A stretch of DNA of 21,129 nucleotides from an uncultured Bacillota bacterium. GTDB taxonomy: Bacteria > Bacillota > Clostridia > Peptostreptococcales > Anaerovoracaceae. This document shows positions 6,791 to 13,754 of the stretch, in pieces. Numbering within the stretch: position 1 is the first letter of the stretch; each line of letters begins with the position of its first letter. The position numbers and the translations under genes are program-made. The notes below the pieces were generated by a model, which ran no database searches, was not told the DNA's origin, and was given only the letters and a program-made list of their open reading frames with translations. The DNA lies in assembly GCA_946410475.1 (NCBI GenBank), contig CAMKAM010000010.1, forward strand, positions 1-21,129. The letters run 5' to 3'.

Positions 6791-7503
6791 ATATCATGAT
6801 GAAGAAACAGGACCTTGACCGTATGCAGGAGGAGCAGCCGTTCGCTCCCCTCAGTTCGCTTATCTACGAATACTACAAAGACGCGATCACAAAATTCTAC
6901 ATCCTGCCGGACACCAAACTGAAGGAGAGCCGGATCGCCCAGGACCTCGACATTTCCCGCTCGCCCGTCGACAAGGCGATGGATATGCTGAGTGAAGAGG
7001 GCCTTGTGGTAAAAGATCACCATAAGGCTCCGAGAGTAGTCAGCGCCGACCTTCACGACTGCGTCGACGTATGTCAGGCGAGGATGTCGATCGAAGGAGA
7101 AGCCGCTTATCTCGCAGCGAAGCAAATATCGAAGGAGCAGCTCGATGAACTCAAACGGGTAGAACGCAATTATGTCGAACTCCTGAAGAAAAACGACTTC
7201 ATCCGGGCCGCCCAGATAGACGAACAGTTCCACTGCCTCATAGTCAAGGCGAGCGGCAACAGATATCTGCTGGACCTCTACAACAACATCAGCCAGCGGG
7301 CTCTAAGATACCGCTGCTACCTGCAGCACCTCATCGGCGAAAGCAACACCTTCGTGCAGCTCCATACCAGAACGAAGAGCCACGATGTCATCATCAAGGC
7401 CCTTGAAGAAGGTATGTCGTCCGTCGCGAGGGAGGAGATGAGGATCGATATCAACAGCAACATCGACATGTATATCATGTGTGTAACACCCAATGCGATA
7501 TAG
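6787..7503 (+). CDS. GntR-family regulator, FCD (FadR/VanR-like) subfamily
   Basis: 238-residue regulator. An N-terminal winged helix (about residues 18-85) includes LKESRIAQDLDISRSPVDKAMDMLSEEGLV. It is followed by an all-helical FCD ligand domain containing IDEQFHCLIVKASGN and TKSHDVIIKALEEG. The Asp and two His of the usual FCD metal site are visible, but the last His of the canonical motif (expected in the final helix) reads as the acidic/Asn stretch RIDINSNID, so metal binding may be altered. The GTG at 6787 overlaps the lysR stop (GTGA) and lies six bases after GGAAGAAAG; ATG at 6796 or 6799 is an alternative. Translational coupling to lysR is likely. A strong terminator follows at 7533. 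The effector is unknown, perhaps an amino acid or organic acid. Confidence 0.88.
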   Translation: MNIMMKKQDLDRMQEEQPFAPLSSLIYEYYKDAITKFYILPDTKLKESRIAQDLDISRSPVDKAMDMLSEEGLVVKDHHKAPRVVSADLHDCVDVCQARMSIEGEAAYLAAKQISKEQLDELKRVERNYVELLKKNDFIRAAQIDEQFHCLIVKASGNRYLLDLYNNISQRALRYRCYLQHLIGESNTFVQLHTRTKSHDVIIKALEEGMSSVAREEMRIDINSNIDMYIMCVTPNAI

Positions 7504-7532
7504 CAGGCCATAAGGCAGATTGCCGAATCCTC

Positions 7533-7572
7533 AAAGCAATAGGAACTCATTGCAGTTCTTATTGCTTTTCTT
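7533..7572 (+). terminator. Terminator after gntR
   Basis: Fourteen-base stem AAAGCAATAGGAAC (7533-7546) with GTTCTTATTGCTTT (7555-7568), one G-U pair, loop TCATTGCA, then TTCTTTT. It closes the lysR-gntR unit. Confidence 0.88.
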
Positions 7573-7601
7573 TTGACGCTAAAAAACGCAGTGCTTATAT
7601 T
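7573..7601 (+). promoter_or_regulatory. Strong promoter before the AhpD-like gene
   Basis: -35 TTGACG (7573-7578) and -10 TATATT (7596-7601) with a 17-base spacer, directly after the gntR terminator. The leader contains a hairpin with arms CGTTTTCTTC and GAAGAAAAAACG (about 7619-7658). Confidence 0.7.
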
Positions 7602-7689
7602 GATAATGACAAAAGTGCGTCGTTTTCTTCTATTTTCGAAGAAAAAACGCGCGTATTTATCAGAAATAGCGAAAAGAAAGGAAAGAATA

Positions 7690-7746
7690 ATGAGCTTAGT
7701 ATTTGATGAGCAGTGGTCGGCGCTCCCGTCTGGGTGGATCAGCTGA
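7690..7746 (+). CDS. 18-codon ORF with good ribosome site, out of frame with the AhpD-like fragment
   Basis: ATG at 7690 lies five bases after AAAGGAAAG and encodes MSLVFDEQWSALPSGWIS before TGA at 7744-7746. It overlaps the start of the AhpD-like frame by 34 bases. It may be the original start of that gene before a frameshift, or a coupled leader peptide. No slippery heptamer is visible. Confidence 0.35.
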   Translation: MSLVFDEQWSALPSGWIS

Positions 7747-7991
7747 TCCACAATTACCGCGAAGCCAAACTGAACGATAAGCAGAGAGCGCTTTGCGATT
7801 ACGCTTACTTCATAACGACTCGCCCAAAGGAATTCGACGAAGAGCAGCTCGAAAAGCTTCGCGCTGTCGGCTTCAACGATCACGAGATCATGGAGGCTGC
7901 TTTCGTGGCAGGATTCTTCAATTACACCAACCGCTGGGCCAACACATGCATGGCTATGCCGAATCCCGCACACTACAGCCATAACCGCTGA
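7713..7991 (+). CDS. AhpD-like (carboxymuconolactone decarboxylase fold) C-terminal half; 5'-truncated or frame-broken
   Basis: The 92-residue frame matches the C-terminal half of AhpD-like peroxidase-related proteins: LIHNYREAKLNDKQRALCDYA, then LRAVGFNDHEIMEAA, then FFNYTNRWANTCMAMPNP. The N-terminal half that carries the CxxC redox site in full-length relatives (about 180-190 residues) is missing, so peroxidase activity is not expected. The only start in this frame with an upstream context is GTG at 7713 with no good ribosome site; two TGA codons sit in frame just upstream. The good start (AAAGGAAAG then ATG at 7690) is in another frame and stops after 18 codons at 7746. A single frame change near 7719 would join the two. 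The gene is either decayed or encodes a short orphan protein; promoter and terminator are intact. Confidence 0.6.
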   Translation: MVGAPVWVDQLIHNYREAKLNDKQRALCDYAYFITTRPKEFDEEQLEKLRAVGFNDHEIMEAAFVAGFFNYTNRWANTCMAMPNPAHYSHNR

Positions 7992-8012
7992 TATAACGAC
8001 CGTAGTGCGTAC

Positions 8013-8050
8013 AGGCGCGGATGCGATCCAAGGATATGCTCCGCGCCTTT
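8013..8050 (+). terminator. Terminator after the AhpD-like gene
   Basis: AGGCGCGGA (8013-8021) pairs with TCCGCGCCT (8040-8048), extended internally by ATCC/GGAT, and is followed by TTTTG. Confidence 0.8.
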
Positions 8051-8062
8051 TGATTAAAACTG

Positions 8063-8091
8063 TCGACTGACAAGGGCCTTCGGTATATAAT
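8063..8091 (+). promoter_or_regulatory. Promoter of the cupin-aminotransferase unit
   Basis: -10 TATAAT (8086-8091, consensus) and -35 TCGACT (8063-8068), 17-base spacer. The 5' leader carries a small GCCGGA/TCCGGC hairpin (8113-8134). Confidence 0.6.
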
Positions 8092-8177
8092 AATAGACAG
8101 AATTTACAGAAAGCCGGAGCGACCTGTTTCCGGCCGGCATCATAAACCACTGATACTATTAAAAGGAGGTATTGGAT

Positions 8178-8546
8178 ATGTTCAAATATTGCGGAAAGAT
8201 CGATGACGTAGAACTGGATGTCGAAAACAATTTCCTCGATGGTTCAGAAAAAAGAGTAGTATTCGGACCCGGTAACGGCTTCTCCGATTTCATGGCAGTA
8301 AGAGACTTCAGGATAGATCCGGGCGTAGTCAGCACACCTCATACTCATCCATGGGCTCACTGCATCACAGGCATCAGCGGCAAAGGCTCGTTCGTGATAG
8401 AAGGCGAATCCGCTCCGATAGAGCCGGGCAGATGGTGCTATGTACCGGGCGACCTGGAGCACTATTTCCAGAACGACGGCGACGAAGTATTCGAGTTCCA
8501 GTGCATCGTTCCTCCGGAAGGCGATGTGAACCCGAACAAGAAATAA
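8178..8546 (+). CDS. Small single-domain cupin protein
   Basis: 122-residue cupin_2-type beta-barrel. Motif 1 gives His55 and His57 (PHTHPWAHCITGISGKG), and motif 2 is PGDLEHYFQN with His95, so three metal-binding histidines are present. The usual motif 1 glutamate is replaced by a histidine (His61) or absent, which would change the metal set. ATG at 8178 is eight bases after AAAAGGAGG; the in-frame TTG at 8172 is too close to that site. It probably binds a divalent metal in the cytoplasm and may be a dioxygenase, isomerase or ligand sensor. Only 60 bases separate it from ilvE with no terminator, so they are likely co-transcribed and may act in the same amino-acid or keto-acid route (inference). 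Confidence 0.85.
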   Translation: MFKYCGKIDDVELDVENNFLDGSEKRVVFGPGNGFSDFMAVRDFRIDPGVVSTPHTHPWAHCITGISGKGSFVIEGESAPIEPGRWCYVPGDLEHYFQNDGDEVFEFQCIVPPEGDVNPNKK

Positions 8547-8567
8547 GACTGACTGAAATGTGAAAGA

Positions 8568-8588
8568 CACCGGTGATAAAGGCCGGTG
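8568..8588 (+). promoter_or_regulatory. Hairpin in the cupin-ilvE intergenic gap
   Basis: CACCGG (8568-8573) pairs with CCGGTG (8583-8588), just upstream of the ilvE ribosome site. There is no T run, so it is more likely an mRNA stability or processing element than a terminator. Confidence 0.4.
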
Positions 8589-8606
8589 AGGAAAGGAGTT
8601 TTATCT

Positions 8607-9671
8607 ATGGAAATCAGAGTTGACAAAGTATTTGTCGGAAAAGCAAAACCGGACATGAGCACTGTAGCGTTCGGTACGTACTTCACGGATCATATGTTCC
8701 TGATGGACTATGACCCCGAGAGCGGCTGGCATGATGCCCGCATCGTACCGTACGGACCGCTCCAGATCTATCCGTCGTCCACCATCATACAGTACGCCAG
8801 CGAAGTCTTCGAAGGACTCAAGGCTTACCGCACACCGGACGGCGAGGTGCAGCTGTTCAGACCGGACGAGAACGCCAAGAGGATGAACAACTCAGCTGAG
8901 AGGATGGCCCTTCCGACTATGCCTGTAGAGATGCAGATCGAAGCGATGAAGGCCCTCGTCGAAGTCGACAAGGACTGGGTACCGTCCGGAGACGGACAGT
9001 CGCTCTATCTCAGACCGTACATGTTCGCAAACGACCTCGATATCGCCCTTCACCCGTACAAGAAAGTCGTCTACGGCATCATAGCCTGCCCTGTAGGCAG
9101 CTATTTCCCGGGCGGCCTCAAGCCGGCTCCGCTGATGCTCGAGATGGACGATGTCCGCGCTGTAAGAGGCGGCACGGGCTTTGCTAAATGCGGCGGCAAT
9201 TACGCAGGTGCTATGCACGCAGGAAAGAATGCGGATGACAAAGGATATTCGCAGGTACTGTGGATCGACGGTGTTGAAAGAAAATACGTCGAAGAAGCAG
9301 GCGGCATGAACGTAATGTTCAAGATCGACGGAAAAATCGTCACACCGCAGCTCAACGGCTCCGTACTCCCGGGCATCACCCGCAAATCCGCCATCGAGCT
9401 CCTTAAGAGCCAGGGATGGGAAGTCGAAGAAAGACTCGTACCTGTCACGGAGCTTCTTGAAGGTATCAAGAGCGGCGCTGTAGAAGAAGCGTGGATGATC
9501 GGTACGGCTGCTGTAGTCTGCCCGATCGGAGAATTTGCTTACGACGGCGAATCCTACATCGTCAACAACGGCGAGATCGGTGAAACGACACAGAAACTGT
9601 ATGACGACCTCACAGCTATCCAGTGGGGCAAGGCCGAAGACACATTCGGCTGGACAGTGAAAGTAGACTGA
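8607..9671 (+). CDS. ilvE: Branched-chain amino-acid aminotransferase
   Basis: 354-residue fold-type IV PLP aminotransferase of the long BCAT2-like type. It interconverts Leu, Ile and Val with their 2-oxo acids using glutamate/2-oxoglutarate. Lys194, in GGTGFAKCGGNYA, is the PLP lysine. LYLRPYMF, EEAGGMNVMF and LNGSVLPGITRKSAIEL are the usual substrate and cofactor segments. ATG at 8607 follows AAGGAG at eight bases; the upstream in-frame GTG-type starts lie before that site and are rejected. It follows the cupin in one transcript and is closed by the terminator at 9704. No other ilv or leu genes are nearby, so a catabolic role in amino-acid fermentation is as likely as biosynthesis. Confidence 0.94.
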   Translation: MEIRVDKVFVGKAKPDMSTVAFGTYFTDHMFLMDYDPESGWHDARIVPYGPLQIYPSSTIIQYASEVFEGLKAYRTPDGEVQLFRPDENAKRMNNSAERMALPTMPVEMQIEAMKALVEVDKDWVPSGDGQSLYLRPYMFANDLDIALHPYKKVVYGIIACPVGSYFPGGLKPAPLMLEMDDVRAVRGGTGFAKCGGNYAGAMHAGKNADDKGYSQVLWIDGVERKYVEEAGGMNVMFKIDGKIVTPQLNGSVLPGITRKSAIELLKSQGWEVEERLVPVTELLEGIKSGAVEEAWMIGTAAVVCPIGEFAYDGESYIVNNGEIGETTQKLYDDLTAIQWGKAEDTFGWTVKVD

Positions 9672-9703
9672 TCACGATCCGTCTTTCTGAAAACAAATAC
9701 CGA

Positions 9704-9736
9704 AAGAGCGGCATCCTCCGGGGCGCCGCTCTTTTA
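9704..9736 (+). terminator. Terminator after ilvE
   Basis: AAAGAGCGGC (9704-9713) pairs with GCCGCTCTTT (9726-9735), followed by more T. Confidence 0.88.
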
Positions 9737-9761
9737 TGCTGCTCTTTTATAACAAATATAA

Positions 9762-9798
9762 CAAAGAAAGTGACCCGCGCGTATTCGCGCAGGCCACC
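9762..9798 (-). terminator. Terminator after the cyclase gene
   Basis: On the minus strand GTGGCCTGCGCG (9798-9787) pairs over 12 bases, with two G-U pairs, with CGCGCGGGTCAC (9782-9771). The tetraloop is AATA and the tail is TTTCTTTG. It is the minus-strand partner of the ilvE terminator in this convergent gap. Confidence 0.78.
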
Positions 9799-9854
9799 TT
9801 TTGCAATAATGATCTTTCGATCAAGAATAATCTGTTACATACAGACTGCTTTGA

Positions 9855-10607
9855 CTATACGATAGCCCAAACTCTTACTGTGAAGCCGCTGGCTCCGACG
9901 ATTCTCGGGCAAGCGATGAATATCTGAGCACCTGTCGGCGGTACCTGGTCGAGGTTCTGCAGACCTTCGATCTGATAGTTGCCTGTTCCAAGGATGTATC
10001 TCTCGCATACGAAGTCGCCGTTCTCTGTGATGAGTACAGCAGCATCCGGGTCAAGTGTCTCATGACCTGTAGCGATGACTCCTCTTTCCTCTACGAGGAA
10101 TTTCATTGCTTCGATGCCCCAGCCCGGGAAGTGCTCCTGACCGTCAGCGTCAGCCTGGAAGAATTTCTCTGCATCCGGCCATCTCTTGTACCAGTCTGTT
10201 CTGATAGCTACGAATGCACCCGGCTCGATCTTTCCGTATTTTGCTTCGAACTCTTCGATATCCGATACCTGGATAGCGTAGTCGTTATCAGCAGCAGCTT
10301 TCTCCGAAAGATCGATGACATACAGCGGCAGACAAAGTTCTTTAGCGCTGAACGAGGACAGATCTCTTCCGTCTCTCCAGAAGTGGTTCGGTACGTCGAT
10401 GTGTGTTCCGAACTGTCCTACCATCGAGTGGCCCTGTACCTGGAATTCCATTCCATCAAGCTCGCCCCAGCCGATGATCGACTTGTTCAGCTCGATGCAG
10501 CCATCCGGAAAACCTTCCCAATAGGGGGAATTCTCGTCCAGTTCATGCGAAAGCTCGATCCATTCATGCTCTTTCAGTTCAGCCATCAATTCCTGTACTC
10601 TGCTCAT
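9855..10607 (-). CDS. Cyclase-family metal hydrolase (kynurenine formamidase-like)
   Basis: 250-residue PF04199-type protein. The hallmark block is at residues 65-76, QFGTHIDVPNHF, with His69, Asp71 and His75. The second signature ATGHETLDPD supplies a further His. In KynB-type enzymes the block begins HxGTHxD and the first His is a metal ligand; here it is Gln65, so the metal site or substrate may differ. ATG at 10607 follows GGAAAGGAG. The product is cytoplasmic and probably hydrolyses an amide, lactone or formyl bond of a small cyclic or aromatic metabolite. It lies downstream of the APC permease but has its own promoter, and a terminator separates them. No other kynurenine-pathway gene is in the window, so calling it kynB would be overreach. 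Confidence 0.82.
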   Translation of the reverse strand: MSRVQELMAELKEHEWIELSHELDENSPYWEGFPDGCIELNKSIIGWGELDGMEFQVQGHSMVGQFGTHIDVPNHFWRDGRDLSSFSAKELCLPLYVIDLSEKAAADNDYAIQVSDIEEFEAKYGKIEPGAFVAIRTDWYKRWPDAEKFFQADADGQEHFPGWGIEAMKFLVEERGVIATGHETLDPDAAVLITENGDFVCERYILGTGNYQIEGLQNLDQVPPTGAQIFIACPRIVGASGFTVRVWAIV

Positions 10608-10624
10608 TCTTTACTCCTTTCCAT

Positions 10625-10658
10625 TTTGACCATCTCAATTCATTATGATTCGGTCAAA
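10625..10658 (-). promoter_or_regulatory. Inverted repeat in the cyclase leader
   Basis: TTTGACC (10625-10631) and GGTCAAA (10652-10658) are exact inverted copies 20 bases apart. They lie between the promoter and the ribosome site of the cyclase gene. It may be an operator spanning two helical turns or an mRNA stem. Confidence 0.45.
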
Positions 10659-10679
10659 GTCATATTTACTTTTGTGTAC

Positions 10680-10707
10680 ATTTTAGCACATTTGCACATG
10701 CTGTTAA
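10680..10707 (-). promoter_or_regulatory. Cyclase gene promoter
   Basis: Minus-strand -35 TTAACA (10707-10702) and -10 TAAAAT (10685-10680) with a 16-base spacer and an extended-10 TGC. Confidence 0.65.
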
Positions 10708-10740
10708 ACAAGAAGCGACCCCAAACGCCGGGGCCGCTTC
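10705..10740 (-). terminator. Terminator after the APC permease gene
   Basis: On the minus strand GAAGCGGCCCC (10740-10730) pairs with GGGGTCGCTTC (10722-10712, one G-U), followed by TTGTTT. Confidence 0.85.
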
Positions 10741-10759
10741 GTAATAACATAATTCGTGA

Positions 10760-12079
10760 TTACAGCTCGAGAGTCGGTGTCGGTCTCGTGAAGAACCTTG
10801 TGATTACCAGCAGCCAGATAACACCTACTACCATCCAACCGCATCCGAACTTCATGCAGAACGGATCGGAGTTGATGAAGATAGCGAAGCAGATGATGAA
10901 TCCAAGAAGCGGTGCAATGAGATGTCCAAAGAACTTCTTCTCGCCCGGCTCGCCCTTGATGAAGAGCTTCCAAACTACCGACAGGTCAACAGCCATGAAT
11001 CCGATGAGGGATCCGAAGGATGTGATTACCGCTATGATTCCAAGACCAAGTACGACGCACTGGATGATGGATACGATAGCCATTACGATGATCGCAATGC
11101 CCGGTACCTGATGGCTGTTGAGCGTTCCCATAACTTTCGGGATAACTCCGTCCTGGCCCATCGCATACAGTACACGAGTACAAGCTGTCATGCACTCGAG
11201 GCCGCATGCAAGACCGAAGGCCATGATCAGGCACAGCGAACCTGCCATCTGCAGTGCTTTGCCGCCTGCCATACCGAAGATCTCAACGAACATGGCTTCG
11301 TCTTCCGGAAGTACTGTGTAGTCAGGCAGTACCCAACCTGCGATCCATGTGATTACAGCGAAGAGCAGGCCCATCGAGATGATGGATATGATCGTCGCTC
11401 TCGGGATCATTACTGTCGGCTCTACAGTCTCTTCAGCAAGAGTACTGATAGCGTCGAATCCTACGTACGAAAGTACAACTACTACTGTTGCACTGAGTAC
11501 CGCGCTCATGCTGAATTCTGCATTCGGGTTGATGAATGCATTCGTGTTGATGGTGAATTCGCCCTGTGCGACCTTGATGAATGTCGCGATGAAGAACCAT
11601 GCGATGAGAGCGATCTCGATGAAGAACATGATCCAGGATGCTCTTGTCGATGCTTCGATACCGAGCCATGCGAGGATGGATGTGATAACTGTGAAGATCA
11701 CATACCATGCTACCAGCGGTACGCTCGGGAAGATCCACGAAGCGAACATAGCGCCTACGCAGTAGCAAACTGCCGGCAGGAAGAAGTACGATATCATCAT
11801 ACCCCAGCCTGCGAGGAAGCCCAGCCACGGTGTTGTTGACTGCTGTACATATCTGTATACAGAGCCACCGAACGGGAACTTCTTAGCCATTTCGCCGTAA
11901 GCGATTCCTGTGAACAGCATCGCTACGAGCGCGATGACGTAACCAAGTGATACCATGCCCAGAGCCGGTCCTACCAATGTGCCGTACCAGGCCATCGGAG
12001 CGATCGGGATCATGAACATCATACCAAAGACAGTGAGGTCACTAGTCTTCAAGGTTTTTTTCATACCTTGTTCAGCCAT
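10760..12079 (-). CDS. APC-family amino acid permease
   Basis: 439-residue polytopic membrane protein with about twelve hydrophobic helices. The N-terminal signature TVFGMMFMIPIAPMAWYG and the following GYVIALVAMLFTGIAYGEMAKKFP are typical of APC-superfamily transporters (PotE/YhdG-like), as are FGGSVYRYVQ and the central LSYVGFDAISTLAEE segment. It imports or exchanges an amino acid or amine across the cytoplasmic membrane; the substrate cannot be read from sequence. The short C-terminal tail ends FFTRPTPTLEL. ATG at 12079 follows AAAGGAAG. Its promoter lies at 12188-12160 behind a roughly 70-base leader, and a terminator follows the gene. The cyclase gene downstream runs in the same direction. 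Confidence 0.9.
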   Translation of the reverse strand: MAEQGMKKTLKTSDLTVFGMMFMIPIAPMAWYGTLVGPALGMVSLGYVIALVAMLFTGIAYGEMAKKFPFGGSVYRYVQQSTTPWLGFLAGWGMMISYFFLPAVCYCVGAMFASWIFPSVPLVAWYVIFTVITSILAWLGIEASTRASWIMFFIEIALIAWFFIATFIKVAQGEFTINTNAFINPNAEFSMSAVLSATVVVVLSYVGFDAISTLAEETVEPTVMIPRATIISIISMGLLFAVITWIAGWVLPDYTVLPEDEAMFVEIFGMAGGKALQMAGSLCLIMAFGLACGLECMTACTRVLYAMGQDGVIPKVMGTLNSHQVPGIAIIVMAIVSIIQCVVLGLGIIAVITSFGSLIGFMAVDLSVVWKLFIKGEPGEKKFFGHLIAPLLGFIICFAIFINSDPFCMKFGCGWMVVGVIWLLVITRFFTRPTPTLEL

Positions 12080-12159
12080 GAAAATTCACTTCCTTTCAAA
12101 ATATAGCTAATAAGATAATACCTTTAAGTCGCCAAAATTGACGGACTTTTCTGCATTAA

Positions 12160-12188
12160 ATTCTACCGCTCTGAAATTTAAGTGTCTA
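12160..12188 (-). promoter_or_regulatory. APC permease promoter
   Basis: Minus-strand -35 TAGACA (12188-12183) and -10 TAGAAT (12165-12160), each five of six consensus, 17-base spacer. Confidence 0.65.
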
Positions 12189-12419
12189 TTCGGGCGCATT
12201 TCGCAGTGTATTGCTTTGTTTTTGTTTTTAGTTGTGAACCATAAATAATCTTTTCAAATCAAAAAGTATTGATTATTGTGCATTCACAGTCATCTCACAT
12301 CGGTTTTGCACTACTTTCGAAGAACATATTTAGTGTATCAATCCGTATATTTTTTATGGCATATGTTTAATATATTTCATCGAAATAGCTGAACACAGTC
12401 CATACCTTTCATCTCACGC
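12189..12419. other. AT-rich intergenic region with an inverted repeat
   Basis: About 230 bases with no coding potential on either strand, noticeably more AT-rich than the genes. It contains AATAATC (12244-12250) and GATTATT (12271-12277), exact inverted copies 20 bases apart, about 60 bases upstream of the APC -35. It could be an activator or repressor site for the permease. Nothing else recognisable. Confidence 0.5.
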
Positions 12420-12451
12420 AAAAAAACCGCCGGGGCATTGCCCCTCGGCGG
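12420..12451 (-). terminator. Terminator of the exonuclease-polymerase operon
   Basis: On the minus strand CCGCCGAGGGGCA pairs with TGCCCCGGCGG (12451-12427), followed by seven T (12426-12420). Confidence 0.9.
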
Positions 12452-12470
12452 CTTGCCTTTTTGCTTTTCT

Positions 12471-13310
12471 TTAATCAACAAGCAGTTTGTAGATCCTGTC
12501 TGCGCGCTTTATGTGATTCGCGACATTCTCTATCTTTTTCAGATACTTTTCATCTTTGTAATCTTCGATCAGCAGATCTACGACGTCGTCGTCATTCTTT
12601 TTCAGGAGAGCTGTATCGACGACTTTACCGACTTTGATCATGCGTCTCTCTCCGCTTCCCGTCTTTTCTATGTTTTCTGCCAGCGACTCGAGTTCTTCTC
12701 CTTTATATGTACCGGACATCTCAAGACCGCGTCTGAACATTATGCCGCGCTGCGGCACTTTCAGGACAGTCGTCTTCCAGTTCATTTTGTAGCAGATCTC
12801 ATCAAAATACGGATGATCGACTTTGATATGCAGATAGAAATCATATCTCCAGAATACATCTTTGTATTCTTCCTGCCTGATCTGGTGCGTCAGATTCGGC
12901 GGATCGTACTGCCCGCCTTTTTCACCCCAATGTTCTATCACCTCGAGGAACACATCCGTCACCTGATCGAAATCGATGACATCCGGATTCCTCTCTTTGA
13001 AAGTCTCCTCAGGTCCGCTTACAACGACGAACTGTTTCCTGTCCTTGTCATATATGAATTGCATCGCCTCTTTGTATTTTTTGATGCCCCATGCTTTAGT
13101 TATCTCAAAATCGTCCAGCTTTTCCTTGTTTTCTTCACGGTAAGCCATCTGCTCTTCTATAGACTCAGCCGTTGCGTGCTTGAAATCTGTGAACCACGGT
13201 GAAAGTTCCGATATGCAGTTCTCACATAGTTTGCCATCGGCGATGCTCTTACTCGATGTCAGGCCGCACTTTCCGTCACATATGACGCATCCCTTCGAAA
13301 AAAGACCCAC
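12471..13310 (-). CDS. DUF4428-type zinc-ribbon protein
   Basis: 279 residues. The N-terminal 35 residues form a CxxC...CxxC zinc ribbon, Cys8-Cys11 (CVICDGKCG) and Cys29-Cys32 (DGKLCENC), matching the DUF4428 pattern. The remaining 240 residues are soluble, charged and mostly helical or mixed, with no catalytic motif I recognise and no signal or membrane segment. GTG at 13310 is the start: AGGAGG, formed by the last two Arg codons of the upstream YolD-like gene, lies six bases before it, and only three bases separate the two genes. It is the last gene of the damage-tolerance operon. Molecular role unknown; the ribbon could bind nucleic acid or protein. Confidence 0.78.
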   Translation of the reverse strand: MGLFSKGCVICDGKCGLTSSKSIADGKLCENCISELSPWFTDFKHATAESIEEQMAYREENKEKLDDFEITKAWGIKKYKEAMQFIYDKDRKQFVVVSGPEETFKERNPDVIDFDQVTDVFLEVIEHWGEKGGQYDPPNLTHQIRQEEYKDVFWRYDFYLHIKVDHPYFDEICYKMNWKTTVLKVPQRGIMFRRGLEMSGTYKGEELESLAENIEKTGSGERRMIKVGKVVDTALLKKNDDDVVDLLIEDYKDEKYLKKIENVANHIKRADRIYKLLVD

Positions 13311-13313
13311 AGG

Positions 13314-13754
13314 TCACCTCCTCTCTTCGGACTGTTCTGTCCGGATCTCAATGATATCTTCCATATCTATTTCGATCACATTCCTCTTTCTGACCGTTTG
13401 TGATCCCTGACTGTCATCTGCCTCTTCAAGGGCGATCCGCCTGAAAGCAGTATCGACAGATCTGACTATACCTTCGGCAGTCTCATACTCTCCCGCGCAG
13501 TAATATACGATACCGACCTCTTCACCCTTTCCCAGAAAGGCCAGTCTCTCATTGATGGCAGCGGCATCTTCATCTGTAACGTCCGGTCTTTCCGAAAGCC
13601 CGAGTTCGCGTTCCTTTCTCCGAAGCGCTTCATCGAGGCCCGTCACAGCAGCAAACGGCATGAACTGTTTTGCACGCTGCGATACCGGCATCGAAGGACG
13701 CATCAGATGTTTCTCCGTCATTTCGTTTTTTCTGTTTCCCGGATCACTCGCCAC
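13314..13754 (-). CDS. YolD-like protein
   Basis: 146-residue soluble protein with the YolD-like hallmark SQRAKQFMPFAAVTGLDEALRRKE (residues 25-48), followed by a small beta-rich domain (VGIVYYCAGEYETAEGIVRSVDTAFRRIALEE). In Firmicutes these proteins are encoded beside UvrX/Y-family polymerases and are thought to assist them, like UmuD with UmuC; the mechanism is not established. The GTG start at 13754 is supported by AGGAGG eight bases upstream and overlaps the polymerase stop by 11 bases. The ATG twelve codons in is the alternative. Its last codons AGG AGG TGA double as the ribosome site of the next gene. Confidence 0.85.
   Translation of the reverse strand: MASDPGNRKNEMTEKHLMRPSMPVSQRAKQFMPFAAVTGLDEALRRKERELGLSERPDVTDEDAAAINERLAFLGKGEEVGIVYYCAGEYETAEGIVRSVDTAFRRIALEEADDSQGSQTVRKRNVIEIDMEDIIEIRTEQSEERR

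Noticed and set aside
7317..8150. A 277-codon minus-strand frame opposite gntR and the AhpD-like gene
   Set aside because: It runs through a terminator, a promoter and gene ends on the other strand and has no motif; antisense artefact.
9855..10607. Naming the cyclase kynB and proposing a kynurenine pathway
   Set aside because: No tryptophan dioxygenase or kynureninase is present and the first motif His is missing; only the family can be supported.
10062..11839. Two long plus-strand frames opposite the cyclase and APC permease
   Set aside because: They cross the cyclase promoter and the permease terminator and show no family signature.
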